Below the pieces are notes generated by a model. That model saw only the letters and a list, made by a program, of their open reading frames with translations, had not been told where the DNA came from and ran no database searches. Source: Thalassomonas actiniarum (GTDB lineage: Bacteria > Pseudomonadota > Gammaproteobacteria > Enterobacterales > Alteromonadaceae). Taken from it: 64,000 nucleotides of DNA. Positions within the stretch are counted from its first letter, which is position 1, and every line of letters begins with the position of its first letter. The stretch spans positions 5,702,603 to 5,766,602 of the forward strand of contig NZ_CP059735.1 in the NCBI RefSeq assembly GCF_000948975.2. The letters run 5' to 3'. Position numbers and translations under genes: made by a program. Positions 56,301 through 64,000 of this stretch are shown here, in pieces.

Positions 56301-56903
56301 CTGTCAGAAGTACGATTTTTAGCGGGCTCAGATGCTATGCCAATTATTTACCAGGGTAAAGATAAGTTTGTTAGCCGCGAACAATCTTATGGCGCCCATG
56401 AAAAACCCGCTGATTACCTGCTCAGTTTTAATGAATTTATCAAAGAGAACATCAACCAGTCAGCGGCACTTTCCGTAGTGGTTTCACGCCCGAAAGACCT
56501 TACCCGGGCACAGCTCAAAGAAGTAAAATTAATGCTCGACAATGCCGGTTTCAGCGAGGCCCATTTACAAAGTGCCTGGCGCAGCAGTACCAATCAGGAT
56601 ATTGCCGCCAGTATTATCGGTTATATCCGTCAGGCAGCATTAGGGGAAGCACTGTTACCTTTTGAACAAAGGGTACAACAGGCCATGCAAAAGCTTTATC
56701 AGCAACACAGCTGGTCACCAATACAGCGAAAATGGCTGGAGCGCCTGGCCAAACAGCTGACCTTTGAAGTGATAATAGACAAAGACTTTGTGAACCAGCG
56801 CTTCGCCCAGCAAGGCGGTGCTAAACAGCTAGATAAAATATTAACCAACCAACTCAATACCGTTATTGAAGAGCTAAGCGACTTCTTATGGGTAGCCAGT
56901 TAA
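53385..56903 (+). CDS. hsdR: Type I restriction enzyme, R (endonuclease/translocase) subunit
   Basis: HsdR is the motor and nuclease of a type I restriction system. The 1172-residue protein has, in order, an N-terminal DUF4145-like helical domain (about 15-120), a long Gln/Glu-rich coiled coil (about 145-255), the HsdR nuclease domain with D near 315 (RADYVLFN) and VEAKK near 328, a superfamily 2 helicase with ATGTGKTRT near 478 and VDEAHRG near 578, the second RecA domain with TTGIDVPEINHLVFLRRV, and an EcoEI-like C-terminal domain. All catalytic motifs are intact. It is separated from hsdM by a fic gene, and has its own 150-base leader. Confidence 0.95.
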   Translation: MMTLGIINESNFGFLKQHDPIFFDLANAAERAFTSDPNTTLIKLRQLAEALAQDIASRVGIEFDDNTTQANLLYKINKEISFEPVIRQLFHSLRIEGNKATHKFKTKHKEALDGLKLARELAIWFHRSFANLTQAFKPGAFILPEDPSLQLRTLQTKIQTLQNQLTENNEQLETNQNLALLLAQEKEEYAVLAEQMDVEARTLAEQVKQHDALIKQQQTAFEQRLKELQTQLKQKDKEVEKARKQVSKKTKKASHNFELNEELTRILIDQQLEEAGWTVDTQELTWANGTRPEKNTHKAIAEWPTELNGKKGRADYVLFNGLIPIAVVEAKKANTNVAGKIPQAERYAKGFKVTQLMTNAWEVSGQTIAWPDEDSGHYMVPFVYSCNGRPFVKQSKEHSGTWFRDVRKPANIAKPLEQFHSPAGLLDKLKRDKDEAEKLLQQEGFNYLGLRNYQQKAIAAVETALENNNSKCLLAMATGTGKTRTIIGLMYRFLKAERFKRILFLVDRTALGTQAKDAFDEAKLEQNKTLSSIYNIADLGDMKSEAETRVQVATVQAMVMRIYKSDTPPPIDEFDCIIVDEAHRGYVLDQEMTEGEITNRDSSQYLSAYCRVLDYFDAVKIGLTATPAKHTSNIFGKPIYTYSYREAVAEDWLIDHEPPIRYQTLLSQHGITFEKGETVSAINTQTGEVESAELEDEVKFDVDAFNRKVITPEFNKVICEQLVQELDPFGEEKTLIFCTRDIHADMVKSALDKAFKNLYGDEYKQAAVAKITGESDKVEQLIRQYKNERFPNIAITVDLLTTGIDVPEINHLVFLRRVKSRILYEQMLGRATRRCDEIGKTAFKIYDPVDIYHALEDLNTMKPISKDPNITLDQLVEELTDPEHLTKALATPGEKADTSHAHDVLAQLSQKVMRVMRKAAKKAENKPELKEKLHQLEGVWGITANKLHQHLHTIGPQAAAAFLHQHSGILKQLSEVRFLAGSDAMPIIYQGKDKFVSREQSYGAHEKPADYLLSFNEFIKENINQSAALSVVVSRPKDLTRAQLKEVKLMLDNAGFSEAHLQSAWRSSTNQDIAASIIGYIRQAALGEALLPFEQRVQQAMQKLYQQHSWSPIQRKWLERLAKQLTFEVIIDKDFVNQRFAQQGGAKQLDKILTNQLNTVIEELSDFLWVAS

Positions 56904-57164
56904 TAGCCGGGCAGCTGTGGCTATAGCAGTAAACCCAATATCAGCTTAGCTGCTGACTTGCACATGCCTTAAGCCCCACAAGCGAAAGGTATACAAAATG
57001 TATTTTTGTATACCTATTGGCCCTTAAATATATACAAAACGTATTTTTCTATACATATTGTTATGATATGTATAGAAAACTCATTTTTCTATACATATCG
57101 CCCGCCAACAGATAGAATACCCCAAGTTTTATCCATGCCCTGCCGACAATAAAAAGAGTGATAA
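56904..57164. other. 261-base gap between hsdR and fic, holding an operator array
   Basis: The stretch contains three large palindromes (see 56987-57098) followed by 66 bases to the fic start. GTGATAA precedes the ATG. No gene is present. Confidence 0.6.
56987..57098. promoter_or_regulatory. Three phased palindromes upstream of fic
   Basis: Copy 1 (56987-57015) has perfect 12-base arms AGGTATACAAAA, copy 2 (57028-57056) the same length with two mismatches, and copy 3 (57066-57098) perfect 14-base arms beginning ATATGTATAG. All have a 5-base centre and the core TATAsAAAA-N5-TTTTsTATA. The centres (57001, 57042, 57082) are 41 and 40 bases apart, about four DNA turns, so all face the same side of the helix. 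This looks like an operator array for a dimeric regulator, probably the Fic protein's own C-terminal helix-turn-helix. Confidence 0.7.
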
Positions 57165-58244
57165 ATGAGCTTTAAAATTGCAGCCTTACCGTTTGCTGAT
57201 ATCGAATCTTGGGAAACCCGTAAGGTGCTGAAAAAAACCGCCCAAGCGCATCGCTATTTGGCAGAATTAAAAGGAGTGGCCGAAACAATTCCCAATGAGG
57301 CTATTCTGATCAGCACCCTCACCCTGCAAGAAGCCAAACACAGCTCGGCAATCGAAAACATTATCACCACCCATGATGAATTATTCAAAGCCGAACTCTA
57401 TAACGAAGCAACAGTAAACCCGGCAACCAAAGAAGTGCAGGATTATGCCATAGCCTTACGTACCGGCTTTGGCTTGGTACGCGACAGCAAGCTTATTCGT
57501 TTAGCCGATATTCTCACCATACAAAACACACTTGAAAACAACAGGGCCGGTTTTCGAAAATTACCCGGTACCGAGCTAAAAAACGCCCAAACCGGTGAAG
57601 TTATTTACACCCCGCCGCAACATCCGCAAGAAATAGAAAGCTTGATGGATAACTTAGTGCAATATATTAATGACGATGCTCTATGTAGTGCCGATCCCCT
57701 GGTAAAAATGGCCATTATTCACCATCAGTTTGAAAGCATACACCCGTTTTATGACGGCAACGGCCGTACCGGCCGCATCATCAATATGCTCTATTTAGTA
57801 GCACAGGGCTTATTAGACTTGCCGGTATTATATTTAAGCGGATATTTGATCCAAACCAAAACAGATTATTATCAAAATTTACAGGCTGTGCGTGACAGCG
57901 GCCAATGGGAACCCTGGCTGATATACATGCTGGAAGGCATAGCACAAACCGCCCAGGTCACTATTACTTTGATCAAAAAAATAAAAGCATTAATGCAACA
58001 TTTTAAACAACAAATACGCGAGCAGTTACCCAAGATTTACCGCCAGGAATTATTAAACAATTTGTTTAATCACCCTTATACCAAAATTGAATTTATGATG
58101 AATGACCTCGGGGTAACCCGGTTAACGGCCACCAAATACCTGGAACAACTGGTAGATATTGGCCTGTTACAAAAAGAGAAAGTAGGACGCAGTAACTTTT
58201 ACATCAATCAGTCATTACTGCAGTTATTTACCGAGCGTCAATAG
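57165..58244 (+). CDS. Fic family protein (class II) with C-terminal winged helix
   Basis: Fic enzymes usually transfer AMP from ATP to protein hydroxyls. The 359-residue protein has an N-terminal Fic_N region with the inhibitory motif SSAIEN (residues 60-65, Ser/Thr-xxx-Glu-Asn), marking a class II, self-inhibited Fic. The active-site motif HPFYDGNGRTGR (from H193) is complete. The C-terminal part (about 290-359) is a winged helix with LGVTRLTATKYLEQLVDIG, likely DNA-binding. It lies between hsdR and hsdM on the same strand, behind the palindrome array. Stand-alone Fic genes inside type I loci are recurrent; a regulatory role for the restriction operon is an inference. Confidence 0.9.
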   Translation: MSFKIAALPFADIESWETRKVLKKTAQAHRYLAELKGVAETIPNEAILISTLTLQEAKHSSAIENIITTHDELFKAELYNEATVNPATKEVQDYAIALRTGFGLVRDSKLIRLADILTIQNTLENNRAGFRKLPGTELKNAQTGEVIYTPPQHPQEIESLMDNLVQYINDDALCSADPLVKMAIIHHQFESIHPFYDGNGRTGRIINMLYLVAQGLLDLPVLYLSGYLIQTKTDYYQNLQAVRDSGQWEPWLIYMLEGIAQTAQVTITLIKKIKALMQHFKQQIREQLPKIYRQELLNNLFNHPYTKIEFMMNDLGVTRLTATKYLEQLVDIGLLQKEKVGRSNFYINQSLLQLFTERQ

Positions 58245-58325
58245 GCTTTAATCACTGCACCATAGCAGCTGTACTACAGCAGGCAGCACACAAACAATTA
58301 AGCAAAAACTATTTTAGGAAAAGCA

Positions 58326-59939
58326 ATGAGCAACAACGATATCGTACAAAAACTCTGGAATTTGTGTGACGTATTACGCGACGACGGCATTAACTACTCA
58401 GATTACGTCACCGAGTTAGTACTCTTGTTATTTATTAAAATGGTACACGAAAATACCGAAGCAGGATTACTCAATAAACATACCTTACCTGCTGGCTGCC
58501 GCTGGACAGACTTAAGCGAAAAAGACGGTTTAAACCTGCTTAACGATTACAAAAACATTTTACTGGCGCTTTCCACTGGTAAACGCCGGGAAACAGACCC
58601 TGATGATCCGGAAAAAACCATAGAAAAAGTCGTGGTCACCGACCCGTTAATTCTAGCCATCTATGCCGACGCCCAAACCCGTTTGCGCGAACCGCGCCAT
58701 TTAAAACAATTGATAGAATCATTAGACAGCATAGACTGGTTCAGCGCACAAAAAGATGGCCTGGGGGACTTATACGAAGGGTTACTGGAAAAAAATGCCA
58801 ACGAAACAAAATCAGGCGCAGGTCAATACTTTACCCCCCGCGAATTAATCGATTCTATGGTCCGCTGTATCAAGCCAGAGTTAGGTGAAGTGATCCAAGA
58901 CCCGGCAGCAGGTACCGGCGGCTTCTTAATTGCCGCAGACAGCTATTTAAGAGCACAAACCGATGACTATATCGATTTGTCACAAGAAGAGTCCAAGTTT
59001 CAAATCAACCACGCCTTTGTCGGGGTTGAACTCGTCCCAAGCACCCGCCGCCTGGCACTGATGAACTGTTTATTGCACGGCATGGAAGGCGACGACGAAG
59101 GAGTTGTACATTTAGGTAACGCTTTAGGCGATGCCGGTAAAAAGTTAAAACCGGCCGATATTATCCTGGCAAACCCGCCGTTCGGCACCAGCAAAGGCGG
59201 TGATGCCTCCATTACCCGGGATGACTTAACCTACCCTACCAGCAATAAACAACTGGCTTTTTTACAGCATATTTACCGTAACTTAAAACCCGGTGGCCGC
59301 GCTGCCGTAGTATTACCCGATAATGTATTATTTGAAGCTGGCGTCGGCACCGACATACGCCGCGATTTAATGAACAAGTGCAACTTGCATACTATTTTAC
59401 GTTTACCCACAGGTATCTTTTACGCCGCCGGGGTGAAAACCAATGTTCTATTTTTCACTAAAGGTTCAGCGAAAGGCGGCAAAAAAGGAAAATTACAAGA
59501 AGAAAACTGCACTGAGAATACCTGGGTTTATGACTTACGTACCAACATGCCAAGTTTTGGTAAACGTAGCCCATTTGGTGCAAAGCACTTAGCCCCGTTT
59601 GAAAGCGTGTATGGCGAAGATGCTAACGGCCAAAGCTCACGCACCGAAGGAGAATGGAGTTTTAATGCCGAGCAGGTGGAAATTGAAAAATCTGCATCCA
59701 ACCAAGATATAGATGAACACTTAGCCCACAGCCGTTGGCGGGTATTTACCCGTGATTATATTCGTAATACTAAAGGCGATTCACTGGATATCAGCTGGTT
59801 GAAAGATAAAGACAGCATTGATGCCGCAGACCTTGGTACCCCGGAAGAACTAGCCGAAGAGGCGATGACCGAGCTTAAAGGCGCTCTGAAGGACTTGGAA
59901 GCGTTAGTCAAAGCTTTGGGCTCTGAGGTGAAAGGATGA
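58326..59939 (+). CDS. hsdM: Type I restriction-modification, M (adenine methyltransferase) subunit
   Basis: HsdM N6-methylates adenine in the recognition site using SAM. The 537-residue protein has an N-terminal helical domain (HsdM_N, about 1-135) and the methyltransferase core with motif I DPAAGTGGFLIAA (about 191) and motif IV NPPFG (about 282). GAGQYFTPRELIDSMV, preceding motif I, is the usual signature. Unmodified length for the family. It overlaps hsdS by 4 bases (ATGA). Confidence 0.96.
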   Translation: MSNNDIVQKLWNLCDVLRDDGINYSDYVTELVLLLFIKMVHENTEAGLLNKHTLPAGCRWTDLSEKDGLNLLNDYKNILLALSTGKRRETDPDDPEKTIEKVVVTDPLILAIYADAQTRLREPRHLKQLIESLDSIDWFSAQKDGLGDLYEGLLEKNANETKSGAGQYFTPRELIDSMVRCIKPELGEVIQDPAAGTGGFLIAADSYLRAQTDDYIDLSQEESKFQINHAFVGVELVPSTRRLALMNCLLHGMEGDDEGVVHLGNALGDAGKKLKPADIILANPPFGTSKGGDASITRDDLTYPTSNKQLAFLQHIYRNLKPGGRAAVVLPDNVLFEAGVGTDIRRDLMNKCNLHTILRLPTGIFYAAGVKTNVLFFTKGSAKGGKKGKLQEENCTENTWVYDLRTNMPSFGKRSPFGAKHLAPFESVYGEDANGQSSRTEGEWSFNAEQVEIEKSASNQDIDEHLAHSRWRVFTRDYIRNTKGDSLDISWLKDKDSIDAADLGTPEELAEEAMTELKGALKDLEALVKALGSEVKG

Positions 59940-61675
59940 GCCAGAAATTACCAAAAGGATGGAGATCGGCACAGATATCCGATGTTTCAATTAAAGGTGC
60001 ACAAAGAAGACCAGAATCAGATGAACTATTCACATATGTAGATATTGGTAGCATTAATCGTGATTTAAAAAGAATTAATACACCTCAAGAAATTAAAGGT
60101 GAAGGAGCGCCAAGTAGGGCACGTAAAGTAATAAATAAAGGTGACATCCTAGTATCTTTGACCAGGCCTAATTTGAATGCAGTTGCACTGGTAACTGCTC
60201 AATATGATAAGCAGATAGCATCAACTGGGTTTGAAGTCATAAAACCCTTTGGCATAGAAAGTCGCTACATTTTTTCTTTAACTAGATCGAAGGATTTCAT
60301 TGATAGCATTTCAGGTGTTGTACAAGGAGCTTTATATCCAGCCGCTAAATCCACTGATGTGCAAGGATATGTATTCCCACTCCCCCCTCTAGCTGAACAA
60401 AAAATCATAGCCGATAAACTAGATGAACTACTAGCACAGGTGGAAAGTATTAAAGGCCGTCTCGATGTCATTCCGGCTCTCTTAAAATCCTTTCGCCAAT
60501 CCGTACTTGCCTCCGCAATTAGTGGAAAGTTAACTAAAGGGTGGCGAAATAAAGTAAAGAATTACCCTAACATCAAAGAAAATATTCAAAAACATGCAGA
60601 TGAAACAATAGAGAATTCAAAAAGTAAAGCTCTTCGGACTAAGCTATCAAAAATATTTAATGAGCCTGAAAAGCCTTTAGCATTGGACTTTGAAACGCCG
60701 ATCAATTGGGTCCATTGTAATATAGCTAAACTATGTGAACCATTTAGTTATGGTACATCAGCCAAATCAAAGACTGAAGGTGAAATTCCTGTACTAAGAA
60801 TGGGAAACTTACAGGAAGGTAAGCTTGATTGGAGCAATTTAGTATATACATCAGATAAAAACGAAATAACTAAGTACTCCCTAAAAAGTGGGGATGTTTT
60901 ATTCAACAGAACAAACAGCCCAGAACTTGTAGGTAAAACAGCTATTTATTCAGGTGAAAAAGAGGCTATATATGCAGGGTATCTAATAAAAGCACGCTGC
61001 TCAGAATTATTACTACCTGAATATCTAAACTATTCATTAAATAGCTCTTATGGTAAGGAATATTGCAGGCAAGTAAAATCAGATGGAGTTAGTCAATCAA
61101 ACATCAACGCACAAAAACTTGGTGCATTTGTTTTACCGCTCCCTTCAGTGGAAGAACAAAGCGAAATAGTTCACCGTGTCGAAGAGCTATTTACCTTTGC
61201 CAATAAGGTTGAAGCACAAATTAACGCCGCACAAACACGGGTTAACAACTTGACTCAATCCATTCTTACAAAAGCCTTTAGCGGTGAGCTGACCAAAGAC
61301 TGGCGTGCAGCTAACCCTGAGTTAATCAGCGGTGATAATAGCGCCTCAGCCCTGTTAGAAAAAATAAAACTCGAACGTGAACAGCAGGCAGCTCAAAAGA
61401 AGAAAAAAAAATCAGCTAAGAAAAGTACAACAAAAAAAGCATCAGCGAGTACAACACAACCTAAAACAACAGCTAAAACTTTAGCCACAGATTCTCATAT
61501 CATTGAAAAAATGCTCGCTGAAAAAACCGGCCTAACCGCACAAAATATTTTTGAACAGCTCGCCAATGAACTTTCCTTGACCCAGGTATTTACTGAAATA
61601 GCTAACTTACTGGCAGAGAATAAAATTGAAGAGCAAACCATTAACGGCATAACAGGATTTGTGCTAAAACAATGA
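59936..61675 (+). CDS. hsdS: Type I restriction specificity subunit with extra C-terminal domain
   Basis: HsdS determines the DNA target of the M and R subunits. The 579 residues have two target-recognition domains (about 5-150 and 235-400), each followed by a helical conserved region: LPPLAEQKIIADKLDELL and LPLPSVEEQSEIVHRVEELF. The two repeats end ISGKLTKGWR and FSGELTKDWR. Beyond about residue 480 is an unusual tail: a Lys/Ala/Thr-rich linker (EKKKKKSAKK type, with a run of nine A at 61403-61411) and a compact domain (about 515-579, ending GITGFVLKQ) that looks like a winged helix. The recognition domains are much more AT-rich than hsdM, as expected for exchanged domains. It overlaps the ATPase gene by 4 bases. 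Confidence 0.93.
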   Translation: MSQKLPKGWRSAQISDVSIKGAQRRPESDELFTYVDIGSINRDLKRINTPQEIKGEGAPSRARKVINKGDILVSLTRPNLNAVALVTAQYDKQIASTGFEVIKPFGIESRYIFSLTRSKDFIDSISGVVQGALYPAAKSTDVQGYVFPLPPLAEQKIIADKLDELLAQVESIKGRLDVIPALLKSFRQSVLASAISGKLTKGWRNKVKNYPNIKENIQKHADETIENSKSKALRTKLSKIFNEPEKPLALDFETPINWVHCNIAKLCEPFSYGTSAKSKTEGEIPVLRMGNLQEGKLDWSNLVYTSDKNEITKYSLKSGDVLFNRTNSPELVGKTAIYSGEKEAIYAGYLIKARCSELLLPEYLNYSLNSSYGKEYCRQVKSDGVSQSNINAQKLGAFVLPLPSVEEQSEIVHRVEELFTFANKVEAQINAAQTRVNNLTQSILTKAFSGELTKDWRAANPELISGDNSASALLEKIKLEREQQAAQKKKKKSAKKSTTKKASASTTQPKTTAKTLATDSHIIEKMLAEKTGLTAQNIFEQLANELSLTQVFTEIANLLAENKIEEQTINGITGFVLKQ

Positions 61676-63264
61676 AACTACAATATTTAAAAATTACCTC
61701 GCCCTTTAAAAATATTAACGGTATCGAAATAAAGTTTTCGACAAGCCAGGGGCGCACGGTGATCGTTGGCCAAAACGGCACCGGTAAATCCAATATCATT
61801 GAAGCGCTGGTGCATATTTTTAAACAGCTGGAGTCAGGCTTGCCGCCGCGATTTTCTTACCAGTTAAAATATAAAATTGGCGAAGGCGACGTGGAAACCT
61901 GGCTGGATATTTCCGCCGATAAAGACATTACCGATACTAAAGCCCAGTACCAAATACAGTATCAGGAATATTTAAATGGCAAACCGGCAACAAAATGGTT
62001 ACCTGTTGCCATCACTAAAGTAAAACGTGATAGAGCCGGTTTATCGCGTTTTTTACCCCGCAATGTCTTTGCCTATTATTCAGGCCCCAGCGACCGTTTA
62101 GAGTCATTGTTTTATCAGGCTCGTAAAACCTTTTATCTTGATGTTATTCAAGACGGTGCCGACTTTCGCGACAATATCCGGCCGTTTTTTTATGCCAAAC
62201 CTTTTCACAGTCAGTTTGCCCTGCTGGCTTTATTTGCCGCCCGGGGCTTTCCCAAGGCATTGAGGTTTTTAGAAAAAGAACTTTGTATCTCCAGCTTTGA
62301 ATCAGCCACTTTTGTCTTAAAAAAGCCGGATTGGGGCAGTAACGATGCAACAGACTTTTGGGGAGCAAGCGGCGCAATACGCGAGTTTTTAGAGTTAATC
62401 AAACAACACTGCATCGGCCCGATAGAAACGCAAGAGCCCATCCCCGGCCAGCTGAGCAAACGCGTTAAAAACAGGACTGTGGTGAGCTATTTTTTACCCC
62501 ATAAAAAGCAACTGGACTTATTTACCAAAAACATGCGTCCGGATGTGTTTTTTAAATTTTTAGAAGCCAGCTATTTGTCGGGTATTCTGGAGCGGGTAAA
62601 GGTTGAAGTAAAACAAACCAAGTCCCATCAAAATGTTGAATTTACCCAACTCAGTGAAGGCGAACAGCAGTTATTAACTATCGTGGGCCTATTACAGTTC
62701 ACCGCCAAACAAGATGCGTTATTTTTACTGGACGAACCCGACACCCATTTGAACCCCAATTGGGCGGCAAAATACCATAGATTTTTAGATATCTTTGTCC
62801 CTGATGAGTTTAGAAGTCATATTGTAATGACCACCCATCACCCACTTTCCATTGCCGAACTTGAAAAAGAACAAATTCAGGTGGTCAAGCGTGATGAAAA
62901 TACCCAGCAGGTTTCCGTATCGACACCAGACAAATCACCTCGGGGCATGAATGTTAACGGCATCCTGACAAGCGATATGTTCGGCCTGTTAACCACTCTG
63001 GACAATGAAACCCAAGCACTGATCAGAGAGCGTAAAAAGCTGGTTGTTGAAGAAAACGATCCCGAAAGGTTAAATGAGTTAAACACGCAGTTAGAGCAGC
63101 TTGGCTACGGTTATATCCACCCGGATGAAGATTATCGCCAGTTTTTAATTGCCCGCAGTAAATACCTGGAATATGGGCAAGAAGTTGCTTCGGTCGAGGC
63201 GCGTAAACAAATGATCAAGAATATCCTCAAGGACATGAAGGTATCGCCCGATGAGATACGTTGA
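61672..63264 (+). CDS. AAA/ABC-type ATPase, PtuA-like (Septu)
   Basis: This 530-residue soluble ATPase has Walker A VGQNGTGKSNI (about 35-45), an ABC-type signature TQLSEGEQQLLTIVGLL (about 327), Walker B ALFLLDEPDTHLNPNW (about 351) and a switch histidine in MTTHHPLSI (about 385). It matches the OLD/PtuA-type ATPases of defence systems. Next to it, overlapping by 14 bases, is an HNH nuclease gene, the pair that defines Septu. Its ATG overlaps the hsdS stop by 4 bases (ATGA), so it is translationally coupled to the type I operon. Septu is the best call; other ATPase-HNH defence pairs cannot be excluded. Confidence 0.75.
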   Translation: MKLQYLKITSPFKNINGIEIKFSTSQGRTVIVGQNGTGKSNIIEALVHIFKQLESGLPPRFSYQLKYKIGEGDVETWLDISADKDITDTKAQYQIQYQEYLNGKPATKWLPVAITKVKRDRAGLSRFLPRNVFAYYSGPSDRLESLFYQARKTFYLDVIQDGADFRDNIRPFFYAKPFHSQFALLALFAARGFPKALRFLEKELCISSFESATFVLKKPDWGSNDATDFWGASGAIREFLELIKQHCIGPIETQEPIPGQLSKRVKNRTVVSYFLPHKKQLDLFTKNMRPDVFFKFLEASYLSGILERVKVEVKQTKSHQNVEFTQLSEGEQQLLTIVGLLQFTAKQDALFLLDEPDTHLNPNWAAKYHRFLDIFVPDEFRSHIVMTTHHPLSIAELEKEQIQVVKRDENTQQVSVSTPDKSPRGMNVNGILTSDMFGLLTTLDNETQALIRERKKLVVEENDPERLNELNTQLEQLGYGYIHPDEDYRQFLIARSKYLEYGQEVASVEARKQMIKNILKDMKVSPDEIR

Positions 63265-64000
63265 TAAGTCAAAATTTGCCCAATGCAAAACTAAAACCTG
63301 GGATAAAAATGCCGAAAAATGGGCTGAACAAGTGAAAGCAGCCGACGATCCTATTGCTGAAATAAAGAAGATTGGTAATAAATGGAGCTCTTTAAAGCGC
63401 TCGTTTGTTAAAGAGTTCGGCCTTAAATGCTGGTATACCGAAGTCCCTCAATACGGCACTGACTTTGACGTTGACCATTTTGCCCCCAAAGGGCGGGTAA
63501 AAAATGATGCCGGCCAAATAGTGATGCAAGGGGATTGTCAGCATCCCGGCTATTGGTGGAAAGCCTTTGATATAGAAAATTACCGTTACTCATGTATTTA
63601 TGCCAACCGCAGCCGTGATGACGGCGGTAAAGTCGATTATTTTCCTATCGTTGATGAGAGCAAACGCGCCTGGTCTGAAGCCAGTGATTGCGATTATGAC
63701 TACCGGCAAATTCTCGACCCTTGCAGCCTGGATGATGTCAAGCTACTGACTTTTGAAACAGACAGCGGATTAGTTACCTCTAGCGTATCTGAACTTGATG
63801 ATGAGGCAGGCTTTAAAAAAGTAAAAATAAGCAGAACCAGGCTCAATTTAGATAATGACACAATCGTTAAAGGCCGCCTGAAAGCAATTAAAACGGTCAC
63901 ATCTCATATAAACCTTCTCAAACTTGTCTCCAGGGTTTCAGAGGAAGACCTTGACCAGGAAGATATCAATGGTATCGCCAATGCTAAAAGTGAGCTGATT
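63251..64000 (+). CDS. HNH-type nuclease, PtuB-like (cut by window edge)
   Basis: The frame opens at ATG 63251, inside the 3' end of the ATPase gene (14-base overlap in another frame), and remains open to base 64000 for 250 codons. The sequence has the TIGR02646/PtuB-type HNH pattern: C60 in LKCWYTE, D75-H76 in DVDHFAPKG, then AFDIENYRYSCIYANRSR with the asparagine of the HNH fold. These enzymes cut DNA when the ATPase partner is triggered in Septu-type phage defence. The C-terminus and what follows are outside the window. Confidence 0.75.
   Translation, partial: MRYVDKSKFAQCKTKTWDKNAEKWAEQVKAADDPIAEIKKIGNKWSSLKRSFVKEFGLKCWYTEVPQYGTDFDVDHFAPKGRVKNDAGQIVMQGDCQHPGYWWKAFDIENYRYSCIYANRSRDDGGKVDYFPIVDESKRAWSEASDCDYDYRQILDPCSLDDVKLLTFETDSGLVTSSVSELDDEAGFKKVKISRTRLNLDNDTIVKGRLKAIKTVTSHINLLKLVSRVSEEDLDQEDINGIANAKSELI

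Noticed and set aside
1-64000. CRISPR array, tRNA or rRNA genes
   Set aside because: No regularly spaced direct repeats with spacers and no cloverleaf or rRNA-like sequence were seen. The phased palindromes at 57 kb number only three and are operator-like rather than CRISPR.

Overview
The window is a chromosomal segment of a marine gammaproteobacterium, most likely an alteromonadalean of the Colwelliaceae (Thalassomonas/Thalassotalea-like). This is inferred from protein character and gene order, not from a database search. Almost everything from 1 to 51 kb is on the minus strand and reads right to left. Housekeeping operons alternate with accessory insertions.

Reading in the direction of transcription, 28.5 to 10.2 kb is a complete division and cell wall (dcw) cluster: mraZ, rsmH, ftsL, ftsI, murE, an unrecognised 64-codon gene, murF, mraY, murD, ftsW, murG, murC, ddl, ftsQ, ftsA, ftsZ and lpxC, mostly with 1-4 base overlaps. 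In front of mraZ are a clear sigma70 promoter and three direct repeats at 10-bp spacing that match the known MraZ operator. The usual continuation (dciA, a divergent M23 peptidase, then secA, cut by the left edge) lies at 1 to 3.6 kb. About 6.6 kb of accessory DNA separates it from lpxC. That DNA holds a SymE-type toxin gene with a probable antisense RNA, a candidate membrane toxin/immunity pair, a possible clan CD (C80-like) cysteine peptidase, a RidA plus DapF-like pair in which both DapF catalytic cysteines are serine, and a cation/proton antiporter.

From 28.8 to 51.9 kb the order is: a Fur-box-preceded ferric ABC transporter (fbpABC-like); a YcxB-like and a hypothetical protein; a caa3-type cytochrome oxidase operon (subunit II with two extra cytochrome c domains, subunit I, two subunit III-like proteins, a subunit IV-like protein, Sco); a membrane protein; a BaeSR-like two-component system; a DUF885 lipoprotein; argR; a metabolic block of glutaryl-CoA dehydrogenase, a fused alpha/beta 2-oxoacid dehydrogenase E1 and a FabD-like acyltransferase that lacks the malonate-binding arginine; and a divergent LysR regulator.

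From 52.1 kb to the right edge the strand switches to plus and base composition becomes more AT-rich. After a DUF6795-like protein and a small membrane protein comes a defence island: hsdR, a Fic protein preceded by three helically phased palindromes, hsdM, hsdS with an unusual C-terminal tail, and, coupled by a 4-base overlap, an ATPase plus HNH pair resembling Septu (PtuAB). The HNH gene runs off the window. The most novel candidates are the Ser/Ser DapF-RidA pair, the toxin/immunity/C80-like cluster, the antisense RNA opposite symE, the 64-codon dcw gene, the Fic operator array and the type I RM-Septu fusion operon.
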